From assembly GCF_000024785.1 (NCBI RefSeq), contig NC_013441.1:124001-188000 (forward strand): 64,000 nt of DNA. The letters are read 5' to 3'. Position numbers and translations under genes: made by a program. Positions 10,901-22,214 of this stretch are shown here, one piece after another. Positions within the stretch are counted from its first letter, which is position 1. Each line of letters starts with the position of its first letter. Source of the stretch: Gordonia bronchialis DSM 43247. Lineage in GTDB: Bacteria; Actinomycetota; Actinomycetes; Mycobacteriales; Mycobacteriaceae. The notes under the pieces were generated by a model that ran no database searches, was not told the origin of the DNA, and saw only the letters and a program-made list of their open reading frames with translations.

Positions 10901-12599
10901 GATGGCCCAGGGTGCGAAACCCGGTGAGGGCGGCCAGCTCCCACCGCACAAGGTCTACCCGTGGGTGGCCGAGGTGCGTGGCTCCACGCCGGGCGTCGGC
11001 CTGATCTCGCCGCCGCCGCACCACGACATCTACTCGATCGAGGATCTCGCTCAGCTGATCCACGACCTGAAGAACGCCAACCCGTCGGCCCGCATCCACG
11101 TGAAGCTGGTCAGCGAGGTCGGTGTCGGTACGGTCGCGGCGGGCGTCTCCAAGGCGCACGCCGACGTGGTGCTCATCTCCGGGCACGACGGTGGCACCGG
11201 CGCCACTCCGCTCACCTCGATGAAGCACGCCGGTGCGCCGTGGGAGATCGGTCTGGCCGAGACCCAGCAGACGTTGCTGCTCAACGGCCTTCGGGACCGC
11301 ATCGTCGTTCAGGTCGACGGTCAGCTCAAGACCGGACGTGACGTGGTGGTCGCCGCACTGCTCGGTGCCGAGGAGTTCGGCTTCGCCACCGCACCGCTGG
11401 TGGTATCGGGCTGCATCATGATGCGGGTCTGCCACCTCGACACCTGCCCGGTGGGTGTGGCCACCCAGAATCCGCTGCTGCGTGAACGCTTCACCGGCAA
11501 GCCGGAGTTCGTGGAGAACTTCTTCATGTTCATCGCCGAGGAAGTGCGTGAACTGCTGGCGCGCCTCGGGTTCCGCACCCTGCAGGAGGCGGTCGGTCAC
11601 GTCGAGGCACTCGACACCGGAAAGGCGCTGGCGCACTGGGGATCGGCCAAGGCTGGCAAGCTCGACCTGAGCTCCGTGCTGGCCGCACCGGAATCGCCGT
11701 TCATGAATCAGGACCTGTACTGCTCCGGCGTTCAGGACCACGCATTGGACAAGGCACTCGATCAGCAGTTGATCGCGCAAAGCCGTGAGGCCATCGACCA
11801 CGGCACCCGCGTGTCGTTCAGTTCCAAGATCACCAACGTGAACCGTACGGTCGGCACCATGCTCGGCCACGAGGTCACCAAGGTGTATGGGGCGCAGGGC
11901 CTTCCGGACGGCACCATTATGATCGACTTCACCGGATCGGCGGGTAACAGCTTCGGCGCCTTTGTGCCCAAGGGCATCACGCTGCGACTCGAAGGTGACG
12001 CCAACGACTTCGTCGGCAAGGGCCTCTCGGGCGGCCGGCTGGTCGTGCGTCCGGCCCGGAATGCGCCGGAAGACTTTGTCGCCGAGGACAACATCATCGC
12101 CGGCAACGTCATCGGCTTCGGTGCGACGGCAGGCAAGATCTTCCTGCGCGGTGTGGTCGGCGAACGATTCTGCGTTCGCAACTCCGGAGCGACGGCCGTC
12201 GTTGAAGGCGTCGGCGATCACGGCTGCGAGTACATGACCGGTGGCCGGGTGGTGGTTCTCGGCGACACCGGACGCAACTTCGCGGCCGGTATGTCCGGTG
12301 GTATCGCCTTCGTGTACGACCCCGACCGGACATTTGCCAACAACCTCAACACCGAACTCGTCGACATCGAAGAACTCGAGACGCAGGACGTGGAGTTCCT
12401 CGCCTCGATCATCACCGAGCATCGAGCGGAGACGGAATCACCTGTCGCCGCGGCGATCCTGGCCGATTGGGAGAACACCCAGGGGCAGTTCGCCAAGGTG
12501 ATGCCGCGCGACTACAAGCGTGTGCTGCTGGCGATCGAGACCGCCGAAGCCCAGGGACGAGACGTGAACGAAGCGATCATGGAGGCCGCACGTGGCTGA
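7986..12599 (+). CDS. gltB: Glutamate synthase (NADPH) large subunit
   Basis: Transfers the amide nitrogen of glutamine to 2-oxoglutarate, yielding two glutamates; cytoplasmic, works with GltD. 1537 residues, normal for the family. Order: class-II glutamine amidotransferase domain with nucleophile Cys20 (HDSCGVAF, exposed after propeptide removal) and [17 protein letters not shown]; central domain; FMN synthase domain with [17 protein letters not shown] and the 3Fe-4S cysteines of [17 protein letters not shown]-terminal GXGXG beta-helix ([31 protein letters not shown]). It overlaps gltD by 8 bp. Ortholog of Rv3859c. Confidence 0.98.
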   Translation: MKHAPGRVGLYDPRFEHDSCGVAFVVDMYGRRSRDIVDKAIMALINLEHRGAAGAEPNTGDGAGIMIQVPDRFLRESVDFELPAAGRYATGIAFLPQGSEDARQACAGVEKIVEAEGLSLLGWREVPTDDSSLGALARDAMPTFRQIFIAQPDAGAGEPSANEIAELERRAYVVRKRVTYELGNKGAGADGPGRETVYFPSLSGQTFVYKGMLTTPQLREFYVDLQDSRVESALGLVHSRFSTNTFPSWPLAHPFRRVAHNGEINTVTGNENWMRAREALINTDVFGPDAAEKIFPACTPGASDTARFDEVLELLHLGGRSLPHAVLMMIPEAWERHETMKPEHKAFYRYHSSLMEPWDGPASVCFTDGTMVGAVLDRNGLRPSRIWVTKDGLVVMASEVGVLDIDHADVVQKMRLQPGRMFLVDTAAGRIVDDEEIKDELAAEHPYAEWLEQGLVQIDDIASRPHIHMAHERVALRQQVFGYTTEELNLLVAPMAKTGAEAIGSMGTDTPIAVLSARPRMLFDYFQQMFAQVTNPPLDAIREEVVTSIGGTIGSEADLLNPSAASCRQIVLPEPVLDNDSLAKLVDIGDNGSLPDFRSLHVHGLYPVSEGGAGLRRALDEIRAKVSAAIDDGVNLIVLSDRESDEKAAPIPSLLLTAAVHHHLVRERKRTRVGLVIESGDCREVHHVAALIGFGAAAVNPYMAFESIEDMVERGALGDIDFPTARANYIKAAGKGVLKVMSKMGISTLASYTGAQLFQVIGIGQETVDEFFAGLRSQLDGIGLDEIAADVAKRHALAFSERPTERAHRELEVGGEYQWRREGEYHLFNPDTVFKLQHSTRTGQYQVFKEYTRLVDDQSAKMASLRGLFDFNFGDRDPIPIDKVEPAREIVKRFSTGAMSFGSISAEAHETLAIAMNRLGGRSNSGEGGEDPRRFHHDENGDWRRSAIKQVASGRFGVTSHYLSNCTDIQIKMAQGAKPGEGGQLPPHKVYPWVAEVRGSTPGVGLISPPPHHDIYSIEDLAQLIHDLKNANPSARIHVKLVSEVGVGTVAAGVSKAHADVVLISGHDGGTGATPLTSMKHAGAPWEIGLAETQQTLLLNGLRDRIVVQVDGQLKTGRDVVVAALLGAEEFGFATAPLVVSGCIMMRVCHLDTCPVGVATQNPLLRERFTGKPEFVENFFMFIAEEVRELLARLGFRTLQEAVGHVEALDTGKALAHWGSAKAGKLDLSSVLAAPESPFMNQDLYCSGVQDHALDKALDQQLIAQSREAIDHGTRVSFSSKITNVNRTVGTMLGHEVTKVYGAQGLPDGTIMIDFTGSAGNSFGAFVPKGITLRLEGDANDFVGKGLSGGRLVVRPARNAPEDFVAEDNIIAGNVIGFGATAGKIFLRGVVGERFCVRNSGATAVVEGVGDHGCEYMTGGRVVVLGDTGRNFAAGMSGGIAFVYDPDRTFANNLNTELVDIEELETQDVEFLASIITEHRAETESPVAAAILADWENTQGQFAKVMPRDYKRVLLAIETAEAQGRDVNEAIMEAARG

Positions 12600-14046
12600 C
12601 CCCAGAGGATTCCTCAAGCACCCCGAACGCGAACTGCCGGACCGTCGTCCGGTGGAACTGCGGCTGCTGGACTGGAAAGAGGTCTACACCGACTTCGGTC
12701 ACGACCAGCTGCAGACGCAGGCGAGTCGCTGCATGGACTGCGGTATCCCGTTCTGCCACAACGGTTGTCCGCTGGGTAACCTGATTCCCGAGTGGAACGA
12801 TCTGGTCTACAAGGATCGGTGGCGCGAGGGTATCGAGCGGCTGCACGCGACCAACAACTTCCCGGAGTTCACCGGTCGTCTGTGCCCGGCCCCGTGTGAG
12901 GCGTCGTGCGTGCTGGGCATCAACCAGCCGCCGGTCACCATCAAGCAGGTCGAGGTGGAGCTGATCGACAACGCCTTCGACAACGGCTGGGTCACCCCGG
13001 TGCTGCCGCTGGAGAGGACCGGCAAGTCGGTGGCCGTCGTCGGCTCCGGTCCCGCGGGACTGGCTGCGGCGCAGCAACTCACCCGCGCCGGACACGACGT
13101 GACGCTCTTCGAGCGGGCCGACCGCATCGGCGGACTGCTGCGCTACGGCATCCCCGAGTTCAAGATGGAGAAGCGCCACATCGACCGCCGGCTGGCGCAG
13201 ATGGAGGCCGAGGGCACCGTCTTCCGCACCGGCGTGAACGTCGGCGTCGACGTCACCGTCGAGCAGTTGCGGGCTGACTTCGACGCGGTGGTCCTGGCCA
13301 ACGGCTCCACCATCGGCCGCAACCTGCCGATCCCCGGACGTGAACTCGACGGCATCCACCAGGCGATGGAGTTCCTGCCGCAGGCCAACCGGATTCAGCT
13401 CGGCGACGAGGTGGAGAACCAGATCACGGCCAAGGGCAAGAAGGTCGTCATCATCGGTGGCGGTGACACCGGCGCCGACTGCCTGGGTACGTCGCTGCGC
13501 CAGGGCGCCGAGATCGTGCACCAGTTCGAGATCATGCCGCGTCCGCCGATGGAGCGGGCCGAGTCCACCCCGTGGCCCACCTACCCGTTGATGTATCGTG
13601 TGTCGTCGGCCCACGAAGAGGGCGGCGAGCGTGTGTTCTCGGTCAACACCGAGCAGTTCATCGGCGAGAACGGCAAGGTCACCGCGCTCAAGGCGCACGA
13701 GGTGGTCATGCGCGACGGCCGCTTCGAGAAGGTCGAGGGCAGCGACTTCGAGCTGGAATGCGACCTGGTTCTGCTCGCCATGGGCTTCGTCGGCCCGGAG
13801 CGCGAGGACCTGCTCGACAAGCTCGGCGTCGACTACGACCAGCGCGGAAACATCAAGCGCGACGACAACTTCGGTGCCGTCGGCCTGCCGGGTGTGTTCG
13901 TGGCCGGTGACGCCGGTCGCGGGCAGTCGCTGATCGTGTGGGCCATCGCCGAGGGCCGTTCGGCTGCTGCGGCCGCCGACGCCTATCTGGCCGGGACCAC
14001 CGATCTGCCCGCACCGATCTACCCGACGCAGGTCGCCCAGCGCTGA
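12592..14046 (+). CDS. gltD: Glutamate synthase small subunit
   Basis: Supplies electrons from NADPH via FAD and two 4Fe-4S clusters to GltB. 484 residues. The GTG start lies inside the gltB end (sequence GTGGCTGA), so translation is coupled. N-terminal Cys clusters [14 protein letters not shown] and CPAPCEASC bind the iron-sulfur centres; [15 protein letters not shown] is the FAD fold; [11 protein letters not shown] binds [27 protein letters not shown] closes the FAD domain. Ortholog of Rv3858c. Confidence 0.97.
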   Translation: MADPRGFLKHPERELPDRRPVELRLLDWKEVYTDFGHDQLQTQASRCMDCGIPFCHNGCPLGNLIPEWNDLVYKDRWREGIERLHATNNFPEFTGRLCPAPCEASCVLGINQPPVTIKQVEVELIDNAFDNGWVTPVLPLERTGKSVAVVGSGPAGLAAAQQLTRAGHDVTLFERADRIGGLLRYGIPEFKMEKRHIDRRLAQMEAEGTVFRTGVNVGVDVTVEQLRADFDAVVLANGSTIGRNLPIPGRELDGIHQAMEFLPQANRIQLGDEVENQITAKGKKVVIIGGGDTGADCLGTSLRQGAEIVHQFEIMPRPPMERAESTPWPTYPLMYRVSSAHEEGGERVFSVNTEQFIGENGKVTALKAHEVVMRDGRFEKVEGSDFELECDLVLLAMGFVGPEREDLLDKLGVDYDQRGNIKRDDNFGAVGLPGVFVAGDAGRGQSLIVWAIAEGRSAAAAADAYLAGTTDLPAPIYPTQVAQR

Positions 14047-14097
14047 TCTTCGATGGTCCGAGTGGTCACCAAAGGCGGTGGCCCCTCGGCTCTTCGA

Positions 14098-14119
14098 GGC
14101 TCGTCGACTTCGAGACGCT
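14098..14119. repeat. Short dispersed repeat after gltD (copy 1)
   Basis: A 22-bp segment GGCTCGTCGACTTCG-n-GACGCT recurs at 51488-51509 with one mismatch, each time just after a gene end. Here it is embedded in inverted-repeat-rich sequence (CTCGGCTCTTCGAG at 14085-14098). It looks like a REP-type intergenic element or part of a terminator. Confidence 0.55.
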
Positions 14120-14218
14120 CCATGCTCGTTCCTCGCAGGGGGCTCCTCAGCCCGGCGGCCAACGCCTCGCACCACAGCTGCCGGAGCAAAGAGGTCGGTC
14201 GCGTCCACGGATTCAGGC

Positions 14219-15231
14219 TCAGGCGGCGCCACCGTTCGGTATCTGGGCCAGCCACCGGTCGGTATCCCGCACCGCAGTGCGACCGATCGGCGTCTCGTGC
14301 AGGGTGAACCCGTGTGGCACTTCGGGATACAGCAAGAGCTCGACGTCGTTGGCGGCTGCGGACAGGCGGGCCGCCATCGCCAGGTTGTCGGCCAGCACTA
14401 TGTCGTCGGCGCCGATCACCACCAGGGTCGGCGGCAGACCGACCAGATCGGCGAACGCTGGTGAGATGTCGGGATCGCTGCGATCGGCGGCATCGCCGGC
14501 ATAGGCTTCGATGAAATATTCCCCCTCGATCACGCGACCGGCCGGGGTCTGACCGCTCAGGTCGTATGACCCGGCTTCGAGCACCGCGCCGGCAAAACGG
14601 GTGGCGAGGCCTCGGGACCGTAGGCGCACAAGCGTTGCCACGACCAGTGTCGCCCCCGCCGACATCCCGCCAATGGTGAGACGACGGGTACCGAACCGTG
14701 ATTGCGCGACCTCGATCAGCCATCGGGCCACGGCCTCGCAGTCATCCGGGGCCGCGGGCCACGGAGATTCCGGCGCGAGACGATAGTCCACCCGATCACC
14801 GCGACACCCAGCGCGTCGGCACGACGAGCACTCCGCGCGTCGTCACGGGCGGCGCAGTCCATGTAGAACCCGCCGCCATGGAGGTGCAGATGAACGCCGT
14901 TCACAACACCGTTGCGCGGCAAGATGATTCGCACCGGCACACCGCCCACATCTGATTCGACGATGTCTTCGATCGTTCGGCCGGGAACGGTGGGATCAAC
15001 TCTTCGCGCTGCGCGGACCTCGCGCAGTTCCGCCCAGGATGAGGGCCCGGCTCCGCCGACCCTCGTCTCGTAAAAGGACCGGGTGGCCGCGGTGTCCGCG
15101 TCCGGGATCGCCCGCATCAGATGTCGCAGTCCGAGGTGCACAGATCCAAAGTACTCACGGCTCGCGGCCGATGGCGTCGACGGCTCCGGACCGACGGCAT
15201 TGCACAGAACGCTTGGCCGGCTCCCCCACAT
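14219..15231 (-). pseudogene. Alpha/beta hydrolase (HSL family), split by a frameshift
   Basis: Two overlapping reading frames join into one lipase/esterase. The 15231-side frame supplies the N-terminal cap and oxyanion motif HLHLHGGGFYMD and runs to ADALGVAVIG; the 14219-side frame continues with DYRLAPESPWPAAPDD, nucleophile elbow GGMSAGA, PPTLVVIGADDIV and catalytic His in PEVPHGFTLHE. The shift is at about 14792-14794, where a GGG run on the coding strand would restore the frame as GGGG. Without correction the hydrolase has no catalytic residues downstream of the oxyanion hole. Either a recent pseudogene or a homopolymer sequencing error. Confidence 0.8.
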
Positions 15232-15480
15232 GTCGCCGAGATGCCTTGGTACCTGGAATCGGCGCGGTGCGTTGCTACGTGCGGTTCAGGGCTACAGCTC
15301 TCATTGATGAGGGCGAACGCGTCGGCGCCGAGAACGCGATCCTCTTTGATGTCGATCGCGCGCGGACACCCGCGCCGAGGTTGGCGTTACCAGGCTCGAC
15401 GGGTCGGGCAGCGACGAGCCCCCTCGGTGAAGGCTCAGGGAGCGGACATGGCCCCGTATACACATGGCTAGCCTGGGCGC

Positions 15481-16451
15481 ATGACCACATGGGTGGAAGT
15501 GCTGAGCGCAATGGTCGACGAGCCGTCGAAGCCGATCACCGGGGTCGTGGAAACTATACTGCCGGAAGGCCATTCGGAGACCTTCGGCTGGGCCGGTGCG
15601 CCACCGGTGGTCGTCGGCCTGCCGTCGCGGGTGCGGATGTGGCGCGACGGTTCGCGGCTGCGTGTGGACCTTCTTGACGGCACTCCGGCATTCCGGTCCG
15701 ACGGGGAGTCGGTGTGGAGGTTCGGCTCGCGGGGTGAACCACCGCTACGCGCCGAGCGGCGGCGTATCCATTACACGGGCCCAGGGCGAACGCTCATCCA
15801 GGTGCGACCTGCCGGCGACTGGGCCGGCTTCGACGACTTCACCGACCCACCGACAAACCCATCGAGTCCGTCGAATTCCTCGGCCGGCCGGCGTGGGAAG
15901 TCGAACTGGCACCGCCACAGCACAAACCGCATCCCATTCAGCAGGTCGTCGACAAGGAGACCGGCGCGGTCCTGCAGAGCCGCAACGACGCGTTCGGGAT
16001 GTCGAGTTCCTTTGTGGAGTTCGAGGTGCTCGACGGCGTGGACGCGGCGTTCTTCTCCTATGACGGCCCGGTCGTCGAAGACGCCGACCTCCGGCAGGCG
16101 CAGCGCCAGGCGGCCGACGCCGAGCGCGAAGAGCAATGCGCGTGGTTCCGCGAGAACGTCGGTGCCACCGAGGTGTCGATACCGGTGACCCTGGACGCCC
16201 GGCTCGACCACGTGCATCGCCGTGATGCGGATGGCGGCTTCGAGGCCACGCTGCGGCTACCCGGCCATCGACACGCCAGCCTCGCGCGTCGGCCGCGTTC
16301 GGACGAACCGTGGGAGCTGCGGTGGAGTGGTGAGGTCAGCCGCTGGTCGACCGCCGAGTTCGATTGGGCGGTAACACTCCATGACCTGCCGCTGGACGAC
16401 GCGGCGTTGGCTTCCCTGCAGGAGCAGTTGCAAGCGCCGCCTGCTGGGTGA
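15481..16451 (+). pseudogene. Hypothetical protein split by a frameshift
   Basis: The first frame (ATG 15481) reads about 120 residues to WAGFDDFTDP and then becomes Ser/Arg/His-rich nonsense; another frame carries TDKPIESVEFLGRPAWEVELAP onward to QEQLQAPPAG. The join lies at 15846-15848, where CCC restored to CCCC gives one protein of about 323 residues. No signal peptide or membrane segment. The two halves (LPSRVRMWRDGSRLRVDLLDG; EFEVLDGVDAAFFSYDGPVVED) look like a soluble beta-rich protein found in actinobacteria; no function is recognised. Confidence 0.65.
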
Positions 16452-16567
16452 GCTGGGCGTGCTCGCGCTTGGGCGGTGTCCGGGGCGCGGTGGATGCGGA
16501 TAAGTGTGTCTCACTTGTGGTCTCGCTGCGCTCGACCGTGCCGGCTCAACCAGCAGGGCGGCTTGGC

Positions 16568-17023
16568 TCAACCCACTGATCCGGCGGCCGGGGCGTTCTC
16601 GATCGCCCGTTTCATCTGCTCGGCCACCTCGGGTGCGAGGCGCTTGAAGCCGAGTTGCGCGAGCGGGTCGGCGAGGCGGGCGGCACCGTTGAAGTCGACG
16701 TGGGCGTGATAGGTGACCTCGGTGTGCCCGGAGTCGAGGCTGACGAAGGACAGGTCCTCGGTACTGGTGGCGGTCTTGTTGGTGCCGGTGAAGACGAGGT
16801 GGTCGGGGTCGTCGCGGGTGAGTTCGTAGGTCAGGGTCGTCGAGATGCCGTAGAGCTTGGTCTCGTTGTGCCAGCGGGAGCCGACACCGATGGCTCCGGT
16901 GCTGATCGGCTCGCAGGACTGGGTGCCCGGGTCCCATTCGACGGCGTTGGCGAAGTCGCGCAGGTAGGCGACCACCTCCTCGATGGGGCGCTGCACCGGG
17001 AATGAGCGGGTGACGTCGACCAT
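16568..17023 (-). CDS. SRPBCC (START-like) family protein
   Basis: 151 residues from ATG 17023, with GGAAGG 5 bp upstream; the longer upstream frame antisense to the cutinase is rejected. The polyketide-cyclase/START-like fold is seen in SFPVQRPIEEVVAYLRDFANAVEWDPG at the N-terminus, alternating beta strands, and the long C-terminal helix LAPEVAEQMKRAIENAP. Such proteins bind hydrophobic ligands in a deep cavity; many mycobacterial copies are uncharacterised. Divergent from the cutinase across ~135 bp. Confidence 0.82.
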   Translation of the reverse strand: MVDVTRSFPVQRPIEEVVAYLRDFANAVEWDPGTQSCEPISTGAIGVGSRWHNETKLYGISTTLTYELTRDDPDHLVFTGTNKTATSTEDLSFVSLDSGHTEVTYHAHVDFNGAARLADPLAQLGFKRLAPEVAEQMKRAIENAPAAGSVG

Positions 17024-17158
17024 GATGTCCTTCCGGGTTGTGGTGGACAGTGATTCGTCGTGACTGCCGGTTCGGATGACCGGGCGGGCGATGCGTCCTA
17101 CACTCCCGGTAACGAGCCCGTGCACGACAGCGAAGTGCGGGTACGGAGGGTGAATCGT

Positions 17159-18049
17159 ATGTCGCACAGAATCGTCGCCGCCTGCATCGCGGTGTTGTCC
17201 CTGGTTGCCGGTCTGCTGGTGGCCGCGACGCCACAGGCGCGTTCGGCGCCTGGGGATTGTCCCAAGATCTACGTGCTCGCGATCCCGGGGACGTGGGCCA
17301 ACGGGTCGAGTCCCGGGATCATGTCGCAGGTGACCAGCGGACTCGGCCCCGAGACACAGGTGGCGTTCGTCGGGTACGACGCGACGGCCTTCCCCTGGGA
17401 GCGGGCGATCTACGGCAAGTCCAAGGCGCAGGCCGTGGCCAACACCGAGGGTCTGGCCCTCACCATGCTCCGACGCTGCCCGGGCACCCGGATCGCGCTG
17501 ACCGGCTACAGCCAAGGTGCCGACGCCGCCGGTGACGTGGCGTCGGAGATCGGCACCGGACGCGCGCGCATCCGGCCCGGGCAGGTGGCCGGCGTCGTGC
17601 TCATCTCCGACCCCCGACGATCACGCAAGGACAACCTGGTGGGACCCCCGCTGCGTGGCGAGGGTAGCGGCGGACCGCGTCTCGACGGTATGGGCTGGGT
17701 GTTGCCGCGCGCGTTCACCATCTGCGAACCCAAGGACATTTACTGCAACGTCCCGCGTGACTACTACCTGACGCGCATCGTCGGCTACCTCGCCGAGACC
17801 AGCAACCCGACGCCGAGCCAGATCCTGCAATACCAGGCCGAGGCGTCGGCTATCGTCGGCGAGCTGCTCACCCGCGGCGGGCCGGGTGCGATCGTCGGCG
17901 AACTGAGCAACAAGCGGGCCCGTGATCAGATCACGTCGTTCAGCAATTTCCTGCAGTCCGGCGCGCATGGAACCTACACGACCTTCCAGGTGAAGCCCGG
18001 TGTCACCGCAGTCCAGTGGGCGCACAACTTCCTCGCGGGACTCGCCTGA
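17159..18049 (+). CDS. Secreted cutinase-family esterase
   Basis: 296 residues from ATG 17159 (GGAGG 9 bp upstream). Signal peptide with hydrophobic core IVAACIAVLSLVAGLLVAA, cleavage near residue 30. Catalytic Ser118 in the GYSQGA elbow, Asp in the disulfide-bounded CEPKDIYC loop, and His in AVQWAHNFL near the C-terminus: a complete cutinase triad, as in mycobacterial Culp proteins. GPxxPxG-type loop at PGTWANGSSPG. Acts outside the cell on ester lipids or polyesters. Confidence 0.9.
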   Translation: MSHRIVAACIAVLSLVAGLLVAATPQARSAPGDCPKIYVLAIPGTWANGSSPGIMSQVTSGLGPETQVAFVGYDATAFPWERAIYGKSKAQAVANTEGLALTMLRRCPGTRIALTGYSQGADAAGDVASEIGTGRARIRPGQVAGVVLISDPRRSRKDNLVGPPLRGEGSGGPRLDGMGWVLPRAFTICEPKDIYCNVPRDYYLTRIVGYLAETSNPTPSQILQYQAEASAIVGELLTRGGPGAIVGELSNKRARDQITSFSNFLQSGAHGTYTTFQVKPGVTAVQWAHNFLAGLA

Positions 18050-18247
18050 CTCAGTCGCTCCACACGGCGTCCGACGGACACCCTGCGCGTCGGTGCCCGA
18101 CGTGTAACGGGGTTGGTGGGACGATCGATGTAGCCGGATGAGTGGTTGGTTGCGATTGATCGCGACTCCGGCGAGTGGCGTAGGCCACCAGGAAAAGAGG
18201 GCGACAGACCCGCAGTCCGCGACTACACTACCGAAAAGTAACTGTGC

Positions 18248-18264
18248 ACCACAGCGAATGTGGT
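18248..18264. promoter_or_regulatory. 17-bp palindrome in front of a small gene
   Basis: ACCACA-GCGAA-TGTGGT, perfect 6-bp arms, 40 bp before the 55-residue gene and about 20 bp downstream of a TACACT -10-like hexamer (CGACTACACTACCG). It may be an operator or a leader hairpin. Confidence 0.35.
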
Positions 18265-18303
18265 ACGAACGAAACGCGCAACGACATCAGGGAATGATCT
18301 GTC

Positions 18304-18471
18304 ATGAAGCTGGCTGACACTCTGCACACTTCCCGCCGGGGCACGGCATCCACCTCCTCGATGCTGGGCTCGATCACCGGTCGTCTCGGGCGATCCCGCA
18401 CCGCACGCATGTTTCCCGCCGAAGCCGAGCGGCTCGTGACGCCGGCCGAGTTCAAGCGCCTGCACGGCTGA
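18304..18471 (+). CDS. Small basic hypothetical protein (55 aa)
   Basis: ATG at 18304, preceded by AGGGA 10 bp upstream, reads 55 residues to a TGA at 18471. It starts MKLADTLHTSRRGTASTS, is Arg/Ser/Thr-rich in the middle, and ends in an acidic-then-basic helix (FPAEAERLVTPAEFKRLHG). No signal peptide or membrane segment. Support: codon use (G/C in third positions), a plausible promoter and a palindrome in front. No family recognised; it could be a regulatory small protein. Confidence 0.5.
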   Translation: MKLADTLHTSRRGTASTSSMLGSITGRLGRSRTARMFPAEAERLVTPAEFKRLHG

Positions 18472-18496
18472 GATCCTGATCCTGCCCGGCTGAGTT

Positions 18497-18727
18497 CTAC
18501 GGCTCTGCGACGACGCGGGCGCCGACACCACCGATCTCGACGACGTCACCCACCGACAACTGGCGGCCGCGTCGTGTCTCGACCTCCCCGTTGACGCGCA
18601 CCAGGCCGTCGCCGATGACCTCTTTGGCCTCGGAGCCTGACTCGATCAGGTTGGCCAGTTTGAGAAACTGGCCAAGCCGGATCACGTCGTCGCGGATGGG
18701 TACCTCGTAGCGATCGTCCACGTCCAC
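18497..18727 (-). CDS. S4 domain RNA-binding protein
   Basis: 76 residues, essentially one S4 fold: IRLGQFLKLANLIESGSEAKEVIGDGLVRVNGEVETRRGRQLSVGD in outline (positions ~14-60), with the conserved LxxFLKxxxLxxxGxxAK and VxVNGEV elements. Resembles the free-standing YlmH/HSP15-like S4 proteins that bind structured RNA such as stalled 50S subunits. Start is GTG (18727) with a weak ribosome-binding site. Divergent from lysX. Confidence 0.87.
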   Translation of the reverse strand: MDVDDRYEVPIRDDVIRLGQFLKLANLIESGSEAKEVIGDGLVRVNGEVETRRGRQLSVGDVVEIGGVGARVVAEP

Positions 18728-18797
18728 AGATCATGCCCGCTCGGCACACGCGATGCGATCGCAGCCGTGTGGGCACGGTGGGGACTACGGTTGAGCA

Positions 18798-21700
18798 ATG
18801 GCTCTCGACACCCCTTCGTCGGACCTCCCGGTCAGCACCGACGACACTGCTGAGCACCAGCCCACCCCAGCGCACCGTCCGCCGTCGGCGGCCGATCGCC
18901 GATCCGTCGACCTGCTCGAAAAGATCAGGCGGCCCAGAGGATTCGGGGCCGGCGCACCCAAGATCGCGGGCACTGTGGTCGGCGTGCTGGCCGGCATCGC
19001 GCTGTTGTCGAGCATCTTCCCGCTGTTCCGCCGGCTGATCCACTACCCGCGCGACTTCATCGACAACTACATCGTCTCGCTGCCCAACACGAGTCTGGCG
19101 TGGGCCTTCGTGCTGGCGCTGGTCGCGATCGCACTGTCGTCACGCAAACGCATCGCGTGGTGGATCGCGACGATCTACCTGGTGCTGTTCATGGTGAGCA
19201 ATGCGCTGCTGCTCGTCGATCCGGTGGCCACCGACTTCGGCGTCGACACCGACGAACGCATCCAGATCTGGATCGGACTGGGAATCGATGCGGCCGCACT
19301 CATCTTCCTGATCGTCACCTACCGGCAGTTCTACACACGTGTCCGCCGCGGCGCCCTCTTCCGGGCCCTCGGTGTGCTCATCGTCGGACTCACCGCCGCC
19401 ACCCTCGTCGGATGGGGTCTGGTGTGGGCGTGGCCGGGGAGTCTGGAGCGGACCGAACGCCTGCCGTACGCGTTCAACCGGGTGGTCACCTTCGGCAGCA
19501 TCGACAGCCGAACCTTCGACGGTCACCACACCCACATCGTCATCGACAGTGCACTGGGGCTGCTCGGGGCGCTGGCCCTTATCGCCGCGGCGACGGTGCT
19601 GTTCCGCTCACAGCGACTGGAATCGTTGATGACCAGCGACGACGAGAAGCTGATCCGCGCACTGATCACCCGATTCAACGACGACGATTCGCTGGCCTAC
19701 TTCTCCACCCGCCGCGACAAGGCGGTGGTGTTCTCACCCGACGGCCGGGCCGCGATCACCTACCGCGTGGAGATCGGCGTCGGACTGGCCGGCGGCGACC
19801 CGATCGGAGATCCGGAATCCTGGCCCGACGCCATCGCCGAGTTCCTCACGTTGTGCGATCGGTATGGCTGGCATCCGGCGGCGATGGGGTCGAGTGCGCG
19901 GGGCGCGGCCGCCTACGATGCGGCCGGATTCGGCTCGCTCTCCATCGGCGACGAAGCCATCCTGCACACCCGCGAGTACACGATCAGCGGACCCGCGATG
20001 AAGGCGGTGCGGCAGGCCGTGACGCGCACCCGCCGCGCCGGGGTGACGGTGCGGATTCGACGGCACGGCGAGGTGCCCGACGATGAGATGCCACAGGTCA
20101 TCGCCCGGGCCGATGCGTGGCGGGACACCGACGAGGAACGCGGCTTCGCGATGGCGCTCTCGCGGCTCGGTGACCGTGCCGACGACGACTGCCTGCTGGT
20201 GGAGGCCGTCGAACATGCGGGCACCCCCGAGGAGAAGGTGATCGGGATGCTCTCGTTTGTGCCGTGGGGCCGACGAGGTGTCTCGCTGGATGTGATGCGA
20301 CGCGATCGTGGCAGCGTGAACGGCGTCGTCGAGACGATGGTCACCGAATTGTGCCGCAACTCCGAGCAATTCGGTATCACCGAGATCTCGCTGAACTTCG
20401 CCACCTTCCGCGCCTTCTTCGAGCAGGGCCCGCAGATCGGGGCCGGGCCCATCATGCGGCTCGGCTACTCGGTGCTCATGTTCGGCTCACGGTTCTTCCA
20501 GATGGAGTCGCTGTACAAGTCGAACGCCAAATATCTGCCGGACTGGCAGCCCCGGTTCCTGTGCTTCGAGGACAACCGAATCCTGCCGCGCGTCGGGCTG
20601 GCCGCCATCGTCACCGAGGGCTTCGTGCAGCTGCCGAGGTTCGGGCGCAAGCAGCATTACATCGCAGGTCAGTCGTCGATTCCGGCCGGAGTCGACGCCG
20701 ACGCATTGATCGCGCAGCTGGAGTCCGAGGAGGACCGCACGGCCGTCGAGGTGCACCGGCCTGAGCAGGTACGGGTGCGCGTCGCCAAGCTCGACCGGCT
20801 GATCGAGGAGGGCTTCGACCCGTACCCGCCCGCCGATGCGCCGACACACACGATTGCCGAGGCGATCGCCGAGCCGGAGGGCACGCAGGTCACCATCGCC
20901 GGACGGGTCACCAAGATGCGCGACTTCGGCAAGGTCACCTTCGCCGATGTGCACGACTGGTCCGGGCAGATACAGATGCTCGTCGAGGCGTCGCGGGTTA
21001 TCCCGGGCACCCCCGACTTCGGATCCGACGTCGACCTCGGCGACCTCGTCGAGGCACGTGGGGTGATCGGGCGGAGCCGGTCCGGGGAACTGTCGGTGCT
21101 GATCGATGCGTGGCGCTTCAACGGCAAATGCCTGCGGCCGCTGCCCGATAAGTGGTCCGGACTCACAGACCCGGAAGCCCGTGTGCGGCAACGCTATGTG
21201 GACCTTGCGATCAACCCGCGCAGCCGTGAGCTGCTGGCCACCCGGAGTGTGGTGGTCAAGGCGCTGCGGGATTTCCTCGCCGACCGCGGATTCATGGAGG
21301 TCGAGACGCCCATCCTGCAGCAGATTCACGGCGGGGCGAATGCCACCCCGTTCCAGACCCACATCAACGCCTACAACCTGGATCTGTATCTGCGGATCGC
21401 GCCGGAGTTGTATCTCAAGCGGCTGTGTGTCGGCGGCGTCGAGAAGGTGTTCGAGATCGGTCGCAACTTCCGCAACGAGGGTGTCGACTTCAGTCACAAC
21501 CCCGAGTTCACCAGCCTGGAAGCCTATGCGGCACACAGCGATTACCTGAAGATGCTGGACCTGACGCGGGAAATGATCCAGCACGCAGCGACTGCCGCGC
21601 ACGGCGAGCCGGTGATCATCCGCGTCGACGACGAGGGCAACGAGCAGCGCGTCGACATCTCCGGTGACTGGCCGGTCCGGACCGTGCACGAGGTGGTGTC

Positions 21701-22214
21701 GGAAGGCGCCGGTGTCGAGATCACATCGGACACAGAGGTTTCCGAGCTTCGCGGCATTTGCGATCGTCTGGAGATCGCCTACCGGCCGGACTGGGATGCC
21801 GGGCAGATCGTGCTGGAACTCTACGAGCATCTCGGCGAGGATCGCACCACCGTCCCGACGTTCTACACCGATTTCCCCACGTCGACGTCGCCGCTGACCC
21901 GGGCGCACCGCAGCAAACCCGGCGTGGCCGAGCGCTGGGATCTGGTGGCCTGGGGGGTGGAACTCGGTACCGCGTACACCGAGCTGACCGATCCGGTCGA
22001 GCAACGCAAACGGCTGACCGCACAGTCGATCCTGGCCGCCGACGGTGATCCGGAGGCGATGGAGTTGGACGAGGACTTCCTCACCGCCCTCGAGTATGCG
22101 ATGCCGCCCACCGGTGGTCTCGGCGTCGGGGTGGATCGGGTGGTCATGCTCATCACCGGGCAGTCGATTCGTGAGTCGCTGGCGTTTCCGATGGTCAAGC
22201 CGACGGACGCGTGA
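18798..22214 (+). CDS. lysX: Bifunctional lysylphosphatidylglycerol synthetase / lysyl-tRNA ligase LysX
   Basis: 1138 residues. Makes Lys-tRNA and transfers lysine to membrane phosphatidylglycerol, lowering surface charge and resisting cationic peptides. Order: short cytoplasmic lead, several TM helices (residues ~55-275), a DUF2156/MprF-type aminoacyl transferase domain (~280-610), OB-fold tRNA-binding domain (~690-790, [18 protein letters not shown]), and class II LysRS catalytic core with motif 2 [18 protein letters not shown] and motif 3 [13 protein letters not shown]. Intact and full length, unlike several neighbours. Overlaps the next gene by 4 bp. Confidence 0.97.
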   Translation: MALDTPSSDLPVSTDDTAEHQPTPAHRPPSAADRRSVDLLEKIRRPRGFGAGAPKIAGTVVGVLAGIALLSSIFPLFRRLIHYPRDFIDNYIVSLPNTSLAWAFVLALVAIALSSRKRIAWWIATIYLVLFMVSNALLLVDPVATDFGVDTDERIQIWIGLGIDAAALIFLIVTYRQFYTRVRRGALFRALGVLIVGLTAATLVGWGLVWAWPGSLERTERLPYAFNRVVTFGSIDSRTFDGHHTHIVIDSALGLLGALALIAAATVLFRSQRLESLMTSDDEKLIRALITRFNDDDSLAYFSTRRDKAVVFSPDGRAAITYRVEIGVGLAGGDPIGDPESWPDAIAEFLTLCDRYGWHPAAMGSSARGAAAYDAAGFGSLSIGDEAILHTREYTISGPAMKAVRQAVTRTRRAGVTVRIRRHGEVPDDEMPQVIARADAWRDTDEERGFAMALSRLGDRADDDCLLVEAVEHAGTPEEKVIGMLSFVPWGRRGVSLDVMRRDRGSVNGVVETMVTELCRNSEQFGITEISLNFATFRAFFEQGPQIGAGPIMRLGYSVLMFGSRFFQMESLYKSNAKYLPDWQPRFLCFEDNRILPRVGLAAIVTEGFVQLPRFGRKQHYIAGQSSIPAGVDADALIAQLESEEDRTAVEVHRPEQVRVRVAKLDRLIEEGFDPYPPADAPTHTIAEAIAEPEGTQVTIAGRVTKMRDFGKVTFADVHDWSGQIQMLVEASRVIPGTPDFGSDVDLGDLVEARGVIGRSRSGELSVLIDAWRFNGKCLRPLPDKWSGLTDPEARVRQRYVDLAINPRSRELLATRSVVVKALRDFLADRGFMEVETPILQQIHGGANATPFQTHINAYNLDLYLRIAPELYLKRLCVGGVEKVFEIGRNFRNEGVDFSHNPEFTSLEAYAAHSDYLKMLDLTREMIQHAATAAHGEPVIIRVDDEGNEQRVDISGDWPVRTVHEVVSEGAGVEITSDTEVSELRGICDRLEIAYRPDWDAGQIVLELYEHLGEDRTTVPTFYTDFPTSTSPLTRAHRSKPGVAERWDLVAWGVELGTAYTELTDPVEQRKRLTAQSILAADGDPEAMELDEDFLTALEYAMPPTGGLGVGVDRVVMLITGQSIRESLAFPMVKPTDA

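Noticed and set aside
7554..12422. 746- and 825-residue minus-strand frames over gltB
   Set aside because: Antisense to an intact, recognisable gene; translations are Arg/His/Asp-rich with no domain.
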